Program-made: the position numbers and the translations under genes
Notes under the pieces: model-generated
Database searches by the model: none
The model's input: only the letters and a program-made list of their open reading frames with translations
What the model was told of the DNA's origin: nothing
Shown here: positions 16,004-24,879 of the stretch, piece after piece
Layout: each line of letters starts with the position of its first letter
Position numbering within the stretch: the first letter of the stretch is position 1
Origin: JAHDBG01 sp963922685
GTDB lineage: Bacteria > Pseudomonadota > Gammaproteobacteria > Chromatiales > Chromatiaceae
NCBI GenBank assembly: GCA_963922685.1
Contig: CAWUJM010000002.1
Coordinates: 1 to 64,000, forward strand
DNA length: 64,000 nucleotides
Direction: 5' to 3'

Positions 16004-19000
16004 ATGTTATCTCCATTTTCACCGTTATTACCGGATCAGAACCGCCCGTCAGTCACCTGGGGTGCAGCACAGGGTACCCTGCTGCATCTGGCACTGGCGC
16101 AGGCTGCGCAGTGTCATCCCGGACCGGTGCTGCTGGTCACAGCAGATGTGCAGCATGCGGGTCAGATTGCAGCAGAATTGCGTTTTTTTGCGCCGGATGA
16201 TCTACCGATCATCCATTTTCCTGATTGGGAGACACTGCCTTACGATGTATTCTCGCCACTACCGGAACTGGTGTCAGAACGTCTGCTGACATTACATCAG
16301 CTACGCGGTTTACAGAACGGTATCGTGGTCGTGCCGGTCGCCACCCTGATGCAGCGGATTCTGCCACCCGGCTTTCTGGATGCGCACAGCCTGGTGCTGC
16401 GGACCGGGCAGACACTGGATTTTGATCTGTTCCGGCGGCGTCTGGAACAGGCCGGGTATCAATCGGTTGCGCAGGTGATGACGCATGGAGAGTTTGCTGT
16501 ACGTGGCTCGCTGATTGATTTGTTTCCGATGGGCAGTGTCACACCCCTGCGGCTGGATCTGCTGGATGATGAACTGGATTCTATTCGCACTTTTGATCCG
16601 GAAACCCAGCGCACAGAACAGAAAATTGCGCAGATTACATTGTTACCGGCGCGTGAATTTCCGCTGGATAAGGCAGCAATCAGCCGGTTCCGGGCTGCCT
16701 GGCGCGAAACCTTCACCGGTGACCCGCAACGTAGTCTGATTTACCGGGATGTGAGCGCACAACAACTGCCCGGCGGGATTGAATATTATCTGCCGTTATT
16801 TCATTGTGAAACGGCAACCCTGCTGGATTATCTCCCAGCCCGGACACTCGTCTGTTATCCGCAGACACTGGCAGATGAGGCACAAGCGTATTTTGCCCAG
16901 GTGGATGCACGTTATCAGCAACGCTGTGCCGATATTGAACGGCCCCTGTTGCAGCCGGAGGCACTGTATCTGACGGCGACCGCCTTACAGGAGGGTCTCA
17001 GGCCGTTTGTACAATTGCAGCATCAGGCACAACCGATCGCACGCGACCAGAATTTTGCCCCGCAGGTACTGCCAGCTCTGGAATTGCAGTCACGCGCAGA
17101 TGAACCCACCCAGGCATTGCGTCTGTTTTTAGCCGATCAGCCCGGGCGAGTATTGTTTGTTGCAGAAACTGCCGGACGGCGTGAGGCCCTGCTGGAAACG
17201 CTGCAACAGGCACAGGTACGACCTCAGCTGGTCGCAGACTGGGCTGATTTTCTGGCACAGGATGTGCCGCACTGCCTGACGGTGGCCTCGCTGGAGCAGG
17301 GACTATGGTTGGCTGAGCCAGGGATCGTGCTGATTCCGGAGGCGTTGTTGCTGGGTGAGCGGGTACGTCAGCACCGCCGCCAGCGCAAAGGACCGGATGC
17401 GGATCTGGTGATCCGCAATCTGGCCGAATTGCAGATCGGCTCACCCGTGGTACATGAAGCGCATGGGGTGGGTCGTTATCAGGGCCTGCAGGTGCTGGAA
17501 GTCGGTGAAGTGACCACTGAGTTTCTGACCCTGGAATATGCGCAGTCAGATAAGCTGTATGTGCCGGTCGCGGATCTGCACCTGATCAGCCGGTACACCG
17601 GTGCTTCAACAGAACATGCACCATTACATCGACTGGGCAGCAATCAGTGGGAAAAGGCGAAGCGCAAGGCCGCGCAGCGGGTGCATGACGTTGCCGCCGA
17701 GTTACTGGATATTTATGCGCGACGTGCCGCACGGGTCGGTCAGGCATTGCCGGAGTCAGGCACCGAATATCAGCAGTTTGCTGCAGCGTTTGAGTTTGAG
17801 GAGACACCGGATCAGGCAAAGACCATTCAGGCCGTCATGGCTGATATGACCGCAATCCAACCGATGGATCGGGTGGTGTGTGGTGATGTCGGGTTTGGTA
17901 AGACCGAAGTCGCGATGCGCGCCGCATTTCTGGCGGTGAACAGTGGCAAACAGGTTGCTGTGCTGGTGCCGACGACGCTGCTGGCACAACAACATTACGA
18001 AAACTTTGCGGACCGGTTTGCCGACTGGCCGGTGCGGGTCGGGAGCCTGTCACGCTTCCGCTCACAGAAAGACAGCGCGAAGGTGGCAAAGGAACTGGCA
18101 GACGGTACCCTGGATATTGTGATCGGTACCCACAAGCTATTGAATACCTGGATGCAGTTCAGCGATCTGGGACTGGTGATCATTGATGAAGAACACCGGT
18201 TTGGCGTACGCCATAAGGAACGACTGAAGGCACTGCGGGCAGAGGTTGATATCCTGACCATGACCGCTACACCGATCCCGCGTACCCTGAATATGGCGAT
18301 GTCGGGGATGCGCGACCTGTCGATTATTGCCACGCCACCGGCAGCACGACATCCGATCAAGACGTTTATCACCGAGTGGAATGATGCCCGCGTCACTGAG
18401 GCCTGCCAGCGTGAGATTGGTCGTGGTGGTCAGGTCTATTTTTTACACAACAGCGTCGACACAATTGCCAGAACGGCAGACCGGATCACACAATTGATTC
18501 CGCAGGCCCGGGTGGAGTTTGCGCATGGTCAGATGCGGGAGCTGGAGCTGGAGCGGATCATGCGCGATTTTTATCATCAGCGTTTCCACATTCTGGTGTG
18601 TACCACCATCATTGAGAGCGGTATTGATGTACCAACCGCGAACACTATCATCATTGACCGGGCAGACAAGCTGGGTCTGGCGCAATTGCACCAGTTACGC
18701 GGACGGGTCGGGCGCTCGCATCATCGCGCCTATGCGTATCTGCTGACCCCACCGCCGAAGAGTATGACTGCCGACGCGCGTAAGCGCATTGATGCTATCG
18801 CCTCACTGGAAGATCTGGGTGCTGGCTTTACCCTGGCGACGCATGATATGGAAATTCGCGGGGCGGGTGAATTGCTTGGTGACGAACAAAGCGGCCAGAT
18901 CCACGAGATCGGTTTCACTTTGTATACCGAGATGCTGGAACGCGCGGTGGCAGCCATTCGTTCCGGCGAACAGGCCGAGCTGACGGCACCACTGGAGCCG

Positions 19001-19438
19001 ATATCACAGATTGATCTGCACATCCCGGCCCTGCTGCCGGATGATTATGTGCCGGACGTGCATCTGCGTCTGATTCAGTACAAACGGATTGCATCAGCAC
19101 CGGATCATATCGCCCTGCGTGAGCTGAAGATTGAGATGATTGACCGGTTCGGACTATTGCCGGAGCCAGCACAGCATCTGCTGGATGTGACCGCACTGAA
19201 ATTGCGCCTGGCCGGGCTGGGTATTCGTAAGATAGAGGCAGGACCACAGGGTGGGCGGCTGGTGTTTACTGATCAGCCACAAGTGGCGGGTGAACATCTG
19301 ATTGCCCTGATCCAGTCACGTCCAGCTGACTTTAAGCTGGACGGTCCGACCAGACTACACTTCTATGCACAGATGGCAGAACCTGCCGAACGAGTTCGTG
19401 TAGTCACAGAATTGCTGGATTGTCTCGCCGGTAGCTGA
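16004..19438 (+). CDS. mfd: Mfd, transcription-repair coupling factor
   Basis: Mfd removes RNA polymerase stalled at DNA lesions and recruits UvrA. The 1144-residue protein shows the UvrB-homology region at the N-terminus and the CarD-like RNA-polymerase interaction domain near residues 475-540 (GSPVVHEAHGVGRYQGL). The RecG-like translocase follows with Walker A GDVGFGKTE (about 627-635), DEEH box (IIDEEHRFGVRHKE), TATPIPRT and motif VI LRGRVGRS. The C-terminal TRCF domain includes GAGELLGDEQSGQ. No good Shine-Dalgarno sequence precedes the ATG; a TATACGCTATATG context raises the possibility of a very short leader. Confidence 0.97.
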   Translation: MLSPFSPLLPDQNRPSVTWGAAQGTLLHLALAQAAQCHPGPVLLVTADVQHAGQIAAELRFFAPDDLPIIHFPDWETLPYDVFSPLPELVSERLLTLHQLRGLQNGIVVVPVATLMQRILPPGFLDAHSLVLRTGQTLDFDLFRRRLEQAGYQSVAQVMTHGEFAVRGSLIDLFPMGSVTPLRLDLLDDELDSIRTFDPETQRTEQKIAQITLLPAREFPLDKAAISRFRAAWRETFTGDPQRSLIYRDVSAQQLPGGIEYYLPLFHCETATLLDYLPARTLVCYPQTLADEAQAYFAQVDARYQQRCADIERPLLQPEALYLTATALQEGLRPFVQLQHQAQPIARDQNFAPQVLPALELQSRADEPTQALRLFLADQPGRVLFVAETAGRREALLETLQQAQVRPQLVADWADFLAQDVPHCLTVASLEQGLWLAEPGIVLIPEALLLGERVRQHRRQRKGPDADLVIRNLAELQIGSPVVHEAHGVGRYQGLQVLEVGEVTTEFLTLEYAQSDKLYVPVADLHLISRYTGASTEHAPLHRLGSNQWEKAKRKAAQRVHDVAAELLDIYARRAARVGQALPESGTEYQQFAAAFEFEETPDQAKTIQAVMADMTAIQPMDRVVCGDVGFGKTEVAMRAAFLAVNSGKQVAVLVPTTLLAQQHYENFADRFADWPVRVGSLSRFRSQKDSAKVAKELADGTLDIVIGTHKLLNTWMQFSDLGLVIIDEEHRFGVRHKERLKALRAEVDILTMTATPIPRTLNMAMSGMRDLSIIATPPAARHPIKTFITEWNDARVTEACQREIGRGGQVYFLHNSVDTIARTADRITQLIPQARVEFAHGQMRELELERIMRDFYHQRFHILVCTTIIESGIDVPTANTIIIDRADKLGLAQLHQLRGRVGRSHHRAYAYLLTPPPKSMTADARKRIDAIASLEDLGAGFTLATHDMEIRGAGELLGDEQSGQIHEIGFTLYTEMLERAVAAIRSGEQAELTAPLEPISQIDLHIPALLPDDYVPDVHLRLIQYKRIASAPDHIALRELKIEMIDRFGLLPEPAQHLLDVTALKLRLAGLGIRKIEAGPQGGRLVFTDQPQVAGEHLIALIQSRPADFKLDGPTRLHFYAQMAEPAERVRVVTELLDCLAGS

Positions 19439-19457
19439 GTTTCCGGTAACATTAAAA

Positions 19458-19547
19458 TGGCGGAGAGGGTGGGATTCGAACCCACGGAGGGCGTTAACCC
19501 TCGACGGTTTTCAAGACCGTTGCATTCGACCGCTCTGCCACCTCTCC
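19458..19547 (-). tRNA. tRNA-Ser (anticodon UGA)
   Basis: On the minus strand a 90-nt class II tRNA folds with acceptor GGAGAGG...CCTCTCC, an anticodon loop reading CTTGAAA (anticodon TGA), a long variable arm (CGAGGGTTAACGCCCTC), the T-loop GTTCGAATC and an encoded CCA. It lies between convergent mfd and the methyltransferase gene. Confidence 0.95.
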
Positions 19548-19609
19548 GGATACCAGAACACCTTCAAATCTTACATAAAATATCAGTGTGGCTCAAGGGG
19601 TGTGGTGTT

Positions 19610-20224
19610 TCAGGATTCCGGACGAAAAACGTCCACACGTGCTGGTGGCAGGTTACGCCAGATAACACGGCTGGCGATACAGGGCATCGCAATGCCACCG
19701 GCACGTGATGTCGGGCGCAGATCATAAGTGAAGCGAATGAACAGACCGGTGGGTGGCAGGTGTGTCTGTATCTGGTGCAGAATCGCCTGCACACTGCGCG
19801 GCGGTAAGGAGCGTAATGGCAGGCCGGAAACGATGGCTCGCAGCTTATGCTGGCGCCTGCCCAGCAGATCACCGAGGTGACAGGCATCGCCTGTGATGAC
19901 TGCAATCCCGGGAAAACGATGGCGCAGATGAGCTGTCAGTCTGGGGGAGCGTTCAATTGCAATTAAGCGGTCAGGTGCCAGACCTGAGTGCAGTAAGGCG
20001 GCAGTAATGGTGCCGGTGCCGGCACCTAATTCGACCACATAGCCTGATTGACTGGTCGAATGTTGCAACTGTTGTGCCATCACACGAGCGAGGATGCGGG
20101 AACTGGGGCAGATAGCACCGACAGCTGCCGGATTACGGATCAGTTCACCGGTGAATGCCAGACGGGTGGATTTGTGAGACAGCAAAGCATCAAAAACACG
20201 GGATTTCCGGATGGCTTTAAGCAT
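19610..20224 (-). CDS. SAM-dependent methyltransferase, phospholipid N-methyltransferase-like
   Basis: The 204-residue protein has the Rossmann motif VVELGAGTGTITAAL (about 63-77) followed by IAIERSP, the acidic end of strand 2. The motif SGLPLRSLP (about 133-141) is typical of the Rhodobacter-type phosphatidylethanolamine N-methyltransferase PmtA and its relatives. The N-terminal GELIRNPAAVGAICPSSRILA also fits this family. It probably methylates a lipid amine or a related substrate at the membrane surface; an rRNA-adenine-methylase relative is the alternative. It sits just downstream of clpP on the same strand. Confidence 0.65.
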   Translation of the reverse strand: MLKAIRKSRVFDALLSHKSTRLAFTGELIRNPAAVGAICPSSRILARVMAQQLQHSTSQSGYVVELGAGTGTITAALLHSGLAPDRLIAIERSPRLTAHLRHRFPGIAVITGDACHLGDLLGRRQHKLRAIVSGLPLRSLPPRSVQAILHQIQTHLPPTGLFIRFTYDLRPTSRAGGIAMPCIASRVIWRNLPPARVDVFRPES

Positions 20225-20244
20225 GAAAGGTGCTGTGTTCCGGG

Positions 20245-20886
20245 TTATGCAGCTGCACTACGTTGTGTGACAACCTCATCCACCAGGCCATATGCCCGGG
20301 CCTGTTCTGCGTTCATAAAGTTATCCCGATCTGTGTCCTGGCTGATAATGGCTAAATCCTGCCCGGTATGTTGTGCCAGAATCGTATTCAGACGTTCCCG
20401 AACAGACAGAATCTCGCGTGCATGAATCTCAATATCGGTGGCCTGACCCTGAAAGCCACCGAGCGGCTGATGTATCATCACCCGCGCATTCGGCAGCGCA
20501 TAGCGCTTATTATCAGCACCTGCTGCGAGTAACACAGCACCCATGCTGGCCGCCTGACCGATGCAGGTGGTACTGATCGCAGGCTTCACGAACTGCATGG
20601 TGTCATATACGGCCAGTCCGGCAGTCACAGCCCCTCCGGGTGAATTGATATACAGGTGGATATCTTTATCCGGGTCTTCCGATTCTAAAAATAATAACTG
20701 GGCAACGATCAGGTTTGCCATATGATCCTCTACCGGACCGACACAGAATACCACGCGTTCCCTGAGCAGGCGCGAATAGATATCAAAGGCCCGCTCTCCA
20801 CGTCCACTCTGTTCGACAACCATCGGTACCAGGCCGAGATTCTGCGGTGCATCAGCGAACTCAGGCATGCTCGGCATCCTGCTCAT
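20245..20886 (-). CDS. clpP: ClpP, ATP-dependent Clp protease proteolytic subunit
   Basis: ClpP forms the tetradecameric serine protease that works with ClpX or ClpA. I take the ATG at 20886 (MSRMPSMPEF), preceded by AGGAAACGGC, giving 213 residues. A longer reading extends deep into tig and is not needed. The catalytic triad is visible: Ser in CIGQAASMGA, His in VMIHQPLGG and Asp in DTDRDNFM. Substrate-channel motif INSPGG is present. It overlaps the end of tig by about 26 nt. The usual clpX and lon do not follow. Confidence 0.96.
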   Translation of the reverse strand: MSRMPSMPEFADAPQNLGLVPMVVEQSGRGERAFDIYSRLLRERVVFCVGPVEDHMANLIVAQLLFLESEDPDKDIHLYINSPGGAVTAGLAVYDTMQFVKPAISTTCIGQAASMGAVLLAAGADNKRYALPNARVMIHQPLGGFQGQATDIEIHAREILSVRERLNTILAQHTGQDLAIISQDTDRDNFMNAEQARAYGLVDEVVTQRSAAA

Positions 20887-22243
20887 CTGCCGTTTCCTGT
20901 TCCGGTTTCTGTTGCTCCGGCGTGATGGGCTTGACTGATATGGCCTTAAGTTCAGCAAACGATAAGACTTCTGTTGTCACATCAACCTGAGCAAATATCC
21001 AGTCCACCAGCCGATGCTCAATGACCTGATCGCGCAACTGTTCGCGTACCTGCGGGTCGCGTAACGCTGAGGCGACCATTGCTGCCGGATCCTCATATTG
21101 TTGTGCATTGTGTTCAGCCCGGGCCTGCAGCTCGTCTTCGCTGACCTGAATATTCTGTTCCTTCAGCCACTGGGTCAGCAACAAAGACAGGTAGACCTGA
21201 CGTTTTGCCTGTGTCGCAAAGGCTGCTGATGACATGTTGAACAGACTGCGCTGTTCATCCGGCAGCCGCAGACGATCCACCCACTGGTCACGTAGTGCCA
21301 TAGCCTGCTGATTAACTGATACCTGCGGAATATCCAGTGGATTCACCTGCAACCACAGGTTAAATGCTTCTGTCTGGCGCAGTTCCTGCAGCTTGCCAGT
21401 CAGCTCAATATTGAGATTATCTGCAACTTCCCGGCGCAGGGTTGCTTCCGTGCCATCCTTAATACCGACAGACTGCATAAACGCTTCGTCCAGTGCTGGC
21501 AGATCCGGTTCTGTCACCTTCAGTACCCGGATGGTGTAATCTGCCGGTTGATCATCGTCATCGTCCGCGGCATCCGGAGTCGTGCTGATAGTACGTTCCT
21601 CATCAGCGACAGCACCGATTAAGCCCTCCTGCACTGCCTGCGGAAAATCCGGATCGTTACCCAGTCTGATCGACACATTCTTATTCTTGTCATGACTGTC
21701 GGGTTCTTCTGCAGCGACACTAGCAGAAAAATCAATATAGAGCGTATCGCCTGACTGAGCAGGTCGCTCCACGACTTTCTCTCCGGCGCGATGCCGACGC
21801 ATATCCTGAATCGTGTGATCAACGTCTGCCGCAGTAATCTCACACTGCCGGTCCGTCAGCGTCTGGCCAGCCAGATCCTGCAATACCACCTCCGGAAAGA
21901 CTTCCAGAATTGCTGTATAGCTCAGACCCCCGGCTTCTGCCGGATCGCGTTTTTCCAGCTTCGAAGGGCTGCTGGCTGGTTTCAGTGCTTCCTGCTCAAT
22001 GGCTTCTTTGTAGCTGGACTCCATCAGATTAAGGCTGACTTCTTCCAGCACAGACTGATGAAAGCGCTGACGGATAATCCGCATGGGTACCTTACCTGGC
22101 CGGAAGCCAGGTAATCTGGCCTTCGGAGCCAGCTCTTCAAACTTCGCATTCACGGCTTCAGTCACAGGCTGTGCCGGAAGATCAACCAGCAGTCGACGTT
22201 CCAGACCTGCACCAGACTCCACAGAAACGCGCATCATACTCAC
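20861..22243 (-). CDS. tig: Trigger factor, ribosome-associated chaperone
   Basis: Trigger factor binds nascent chains at the ribosome exit tunnel and has peptidyl-prolyl isomerase activity. The 460-residue protein carries the ribosome-binding signature GFRPGKVPMRII (about 46-57). A PPIase domain follows (about 150-250) with GDTLYIDFSA, but it lacks parts of the usual GFEEQL motif (here DFPQAVQEGLIGA) and has an inserted acidic stretch DAADDDDDQPAD. The C-terminal helical domain ends in a Gln/Glu-rich tail. ATG at 22243 or the one three codons later are both possible. The gene order tig-clpP is conserved. Confidence 0.95.
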   Translation of the reverse strand: MSMMRVSVESGAGLERRLLVDLPAQPVTEAVNAKFEELAPKARLPGFRPGKVPMRIIRQRFHQSVLEEVSLNLMESSYKEAIEQEALKPASSPSKLEKRDPAEAGGLSYTAILEVFPEVVLQDLAGQTLTDRQCEITAADVDHTIQDMRRHRAGEKVVERPAQSGDTLYIDFSASVAAEEPDSHDKNKNVSIRLGNDPDFPQAVQEGLIGAVADEERTISTTPDAADDDDDQPADYTIRVLKVTEPDLPALDEAFMQSVGIKDGTEATLRREVADNLNIELTGKLQELRQTEAFNLWLQVNPLDIPQVSVNQQAMALRDQWVDRLRLPDEQRSLFNMSSAAFATQAKRQVYLSLLLTQWLKEQNIQVSEDELQARAEHNAQQYEDPAAMVASALRDPQVREQLRDQVIEHRLVDWIFAQVDVTTEVLSFAELKAISVKPITPEQQKPEQETADEQDAEHA

Positions 22244-22294
22244 TCCGGAAGAACAGACTAGGGCCTTGCCAGATCAGACTGACGAAGCAGAATG

Positions 22295-22379
<85 letters not shown>

Positions 22380-22453
22380 CAGAAACGACCACAGTTTCCC
22401 TGAAATCCGTCATTGTACAATACCAGATCAGTTTTGCACGTCTTTCAGTGAGG

Positions 22454-22472
22454 TGAGGGTGCGATTCAAACT
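22454..22472 (-). repeat. tRNA 3'-end-like repeat, copy 1
   Basis: The minus strand reads AGTTTGAATCGCACCCTCA, resembling a T-loop plus acceptor 3' side. It matches 17 of 19 positions at 26366-26384 in the same orientation. It overlaps the stop codon of the adjacent AAA/PD-(D/E)XK gene. It cannot fold as a tRNA. Confidence 0.4.
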
Positions 22473-24262
22473 GGTGTGGTACCTATTTCTTCCCAGAGGA
22501 GACGTACCAGACCGACAGAGACGACGGCATAACAGCGTAAATTCAGACCACTGCCCTTCTTCACCTGCAACTCTCCCGCATACTGAACTAACTGTGTTCG
22601 GGCCTCGGCAAAGGCCGCTGTAACGGGCGGCAGGTTGTGCGCATCCTGTATGCTGAGTTGCTGCACTGCTTCGCCTGTCTGCCCCACCTGCTTCAGGCTG
22701 ACATACTTAAATTCGAGGATAAAATCAAAGATCGGATATTGCCGGGCATCCGGTCGGACGATCAGGGTCAGGTCGGCATAACCGTGACCTGCACGCTGTT
22801 CCGAATCGACTTCATACAGCAGATCATCAGCCACCAGAATCAGAAAGGCAGTCTTGATCGTCAGCTCGTTGACCTGCCGGTAGTCCCGGTTATCCAGTGC
22901 GGTGAAGGCGCGCTGCCGGACTAAATTACACACACCGGTTAAGTCTCCCTGCTGGAAGAATTCGTCTGCGACCGGTCGCACCTCCTCATTCCAGTCGAGT
23001 GTTGGTAACAGGCTGTCACGTAATTGTTCGATATACAGTTCTTTGATGACTAGGTTCGGAATGGTCAGCTTCAGTCGGCCCAGATGTGCTGTGCCCGCCA
23101 GCGTCAGTACGCCGAAGAAATACAGCAGCGACAGCATATACGCCTGATCTTTTTTGCCGTACAGCAGATCCTGAATACCAAAGCGTTGCACCAGGCTATT
23201 CAGGCTCAGAGGTCTGTTCTCCAGTGCGGTGCGGATCAGTTCCGGACCCTTCGGCAGGGTTGCGATATAGGCAATCTTGCCCCGATCCATCGCCAGATTC
23301 TCATCCAGCATATTGCCCGGATAGCAATGATAGCGATCGATATATTTCAGGAAATACAGGGTCAGGGTTGGATTATAGATACACTCCCCGGATTCATTAT
23401 TCTGCACAAAACAATACCCATTGTAGAAGGTGCGCATCAGGCCAAGTGTTGCCTGTACCGGTGGCAGATCAGGTGATCCCTGTCGAGCAATATCTGTGAG
23501 CACCTGTTCGATCTCACTCTCAGTGAAGCCACACAGATCGTTGAACTCCGGGTTCAGAAAGATATTCTCGGCCACATTGTAGCCACTGGTCAGATCGCTC
23601 AGTACCATCGGCGAAACGCCAGTCATAAAGACACGATCCAGCCCATGACCACTGGCTGCAGCCTTCACCGCCTTGAACAGGGTCTTCAGCAGGCCTTCGC
23701 CCTGCAGCAGGCTTTCGTAGTGCGCCTTGCTGCGTTGCCGACTGCCCATCGCGATCTCATTCGCAAAGTTGTCGTATTCGTCGATGATCAGGTACAACTT
23801 GCGATCACTCTGTCTGACAGCACCCAGCAGGGAATCGAAGGAGGCTATCGCATCTTCCTTTATCGTGACAGGTTGCTGCAGATAGCCTGAGTAACGACTC
23901 GCACAGATTTCTATTGTGCCATTGATATGGTTGTACAGTGCTCGCTTTAAGTCCTCCAGATCGCCCTGAGAGGCGACCACAGAAAAATCCCACTTCAGGA
24001 TAATATACTGGTTGTGCCACTCCGTTGGTGCCTGACCGATCGCCAGTCTGCCGAAGGTCTGTGCAAAGGCATCTGCCCGGGCCAGATCGTAATAGTGTTC
24101 CAGCATGGAGAGCAACAGGCTCTTGCCAAACCGGCGTGGCCGCAGGAACAACAATTGCTGGCCTGCGTCCTCTATGAGCGGAATCGCATCGGTACGATCA
24201 ATGTAGAAGTAATTTCCCTGGATGATCTTGCCAAAGTCACTGATCCCGTAGGGGTATTTCAT
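22466..24262 (-). CDS. AAA-ATPase-like protein with DUF1703/PDDEXK_9 C-terminal domain
   Basis: The protein starts MKYPYGISDFGKI, the characteristic opening of the AAA-ATPase_like (PF09820) family; I therefore use ATG 24262, not the more upstream codon. Walker A is LRPRRFGKSLLL (about 35-46) and Walker B LYLIIDEYDNFA (about 155-166). FMTGVSPMVLSDL and FNDLCGFTESEI follow. The C-terminus holds the PD-(D/E)XK-type order GYADLTLIV then FDFILEFKYV, and a final AVVSVGLVRLLW strand. About 598 residues. The family is often found in multiple copies in sulfur bacteria and Bacteroidetes. Its role is not established; it differs in type from the two AAA genes at 12823 and 40307. Confidence 0.85.
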   Translation of the reverse strand: MKYPYGISDFGKIIQGNYFYIDRTDAIPLIEDAGQQLLFLRPRRFGKSLLLSMLEHYYDLARADAFAQTFGRLAIGQAPTEWHNQYIILKWDFSVVASQGDLEDLKRALYNHINGTIEICASRYSGYLQQPVTIKEDAIASFDSLLGAVRQSDRKLYLIIDEYDNFANEIAMGSRQRSKAHYESLLQGEGLLKTLFKAVKAAASGHGLDRVFMTGVSPMVLSDLTSGYNVAENIFLNPEFNDLCGFTESEIEQVLTDIARQGSPDLPPVQATLGLMRTFYNGYCFVQNNESGECIYNPTLTLYFLKYIDRYHCYPGNMLDENLAMDRGKIAYIATLPKGPELIRTALENRPLSLNSLVQRFGIQDLLYGKKDQAYMLSLLYFFGVLTLAGTAHLGRLKLTIPNLVIKELYIEQLRDSLLPTLDWNEEVRPVADEFFQQGDLTGVCNLVRQRAFTALDNRDYRQVNELTIKTAFLILVADDLLYEVDSEQRAGHGYADLTLIVRPDARQYPIFDFILEFKYVSLKQVGQTGEAVQQLSIQDAHNLPPVTAAFAEARTQLVQYAGELQVKKGSGLNLRCYAVVSVGLVRLLWEEIGTTPV

Positions 24263-24303
24263 AGCAAACCTGGCAAGTAGTATGAGAGCATGAAAATATC
24301 TGA

Positions 24304-24816
24304 CTACCACTCACCAGATTTAAAAATCTCCAAAACTTCTTTTTCACCTATATTAGGCATATTAAATTCCTTGGATTTTTCCAGCATTCTTCTGTAAGTT
24401 TCAATCATTGGCGCATGGCTATTTAAGTGATCATTCTGGCTGAAATACCGTTTTTGCTCAGTGAACATTTCTTGTGTATCAATCAAAAAAATAGCAAACT
24501 CCATGTATTCTGTTTCGTTGTTGCCGTCAAAACCATTAAAATAAGATAGATAATGGCCGTCAATAGCTTTGCTCTTCAATGACCTTTTTATACACTCAAT
24601 ATTTCCGTATAAAGTAAGAATGTCTAAGACGAATTGCCCCGCTTCTGAAGGCATGTTATCTGCAACTTTTTCATCAATCATGTAGTAAAGTCTTTCGTAG
24701 CCATTTTCTAATATGGTTGCCATATTATTATAATGATCAGCTTCATCTTCTTTGAGTTCCGATAAAATTTTGTACTGATTGATCAGAAATAATCTATCTT
24801 TTTTTGAGATGCTCAT
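24304..24816 (-). CDS. YfbU family protein
   Basis: The 170-residue product resembles E. coli YfbU (PF03887). It shows the opening LFLINQYKILSEL (like LILSNQYKMM), an ILENGYERLYY segment and the block LSYFNGFDGNNETEYMEFAIFLID, where YfbU has FLGFDAATEARYLGY. The end APMIETYRRMLEKSKEF matches the family's QTPMWEKYQRML. It is all-alpha with no catalytic signature, and the physiological role of the family is unclear. Base composition is much more AT-rich than neighbouring genes, suggesting recent transfer. The leader contains AATCAACTCAGGAGT. Confidence 0.75.
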   Translation of the reverse strand: MSISKKDRLFLINQYKILSELKEDEADHYNNMATILENGYERLYYMIDEKVADNMPSEAGQFVLDILTLYGNIECIKRSLKSKAIDGHYLSYFNGFDGNNETEYMEFAIFLIDTQEMFTEQKRYFSQNDHLNSHAPMIETYRRMLEKSKEFNMPNIGEKEVLEIFKSGEW

Positions 24817-24826
24817 TTTTTAATTA

Positions 24827-24840
24827 CTCCTGAGTTGATT
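24827..24840 (-). promoter_or_regulatory. Shared leader and ribosome-binding site of the YfbU-like gene
   Basis: The minus strand reads AATCAACTCAGGAGT, 11 nt before ATG. It is nearly identical to the leaders at 12755 and 29381. Confidence 0.4.
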
Positions 24841-24879
24841 TGTACGGAAACACACATTTGATTTGCTATCCTTGGTATA

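Noticed and set aside
23086..23499. Open frames of over 100 codons on the plus strand within the DUF1703 ATPase gene
   Set aside because: They are antisense to a well-supported protein, have low-complexity translations and no start signals.
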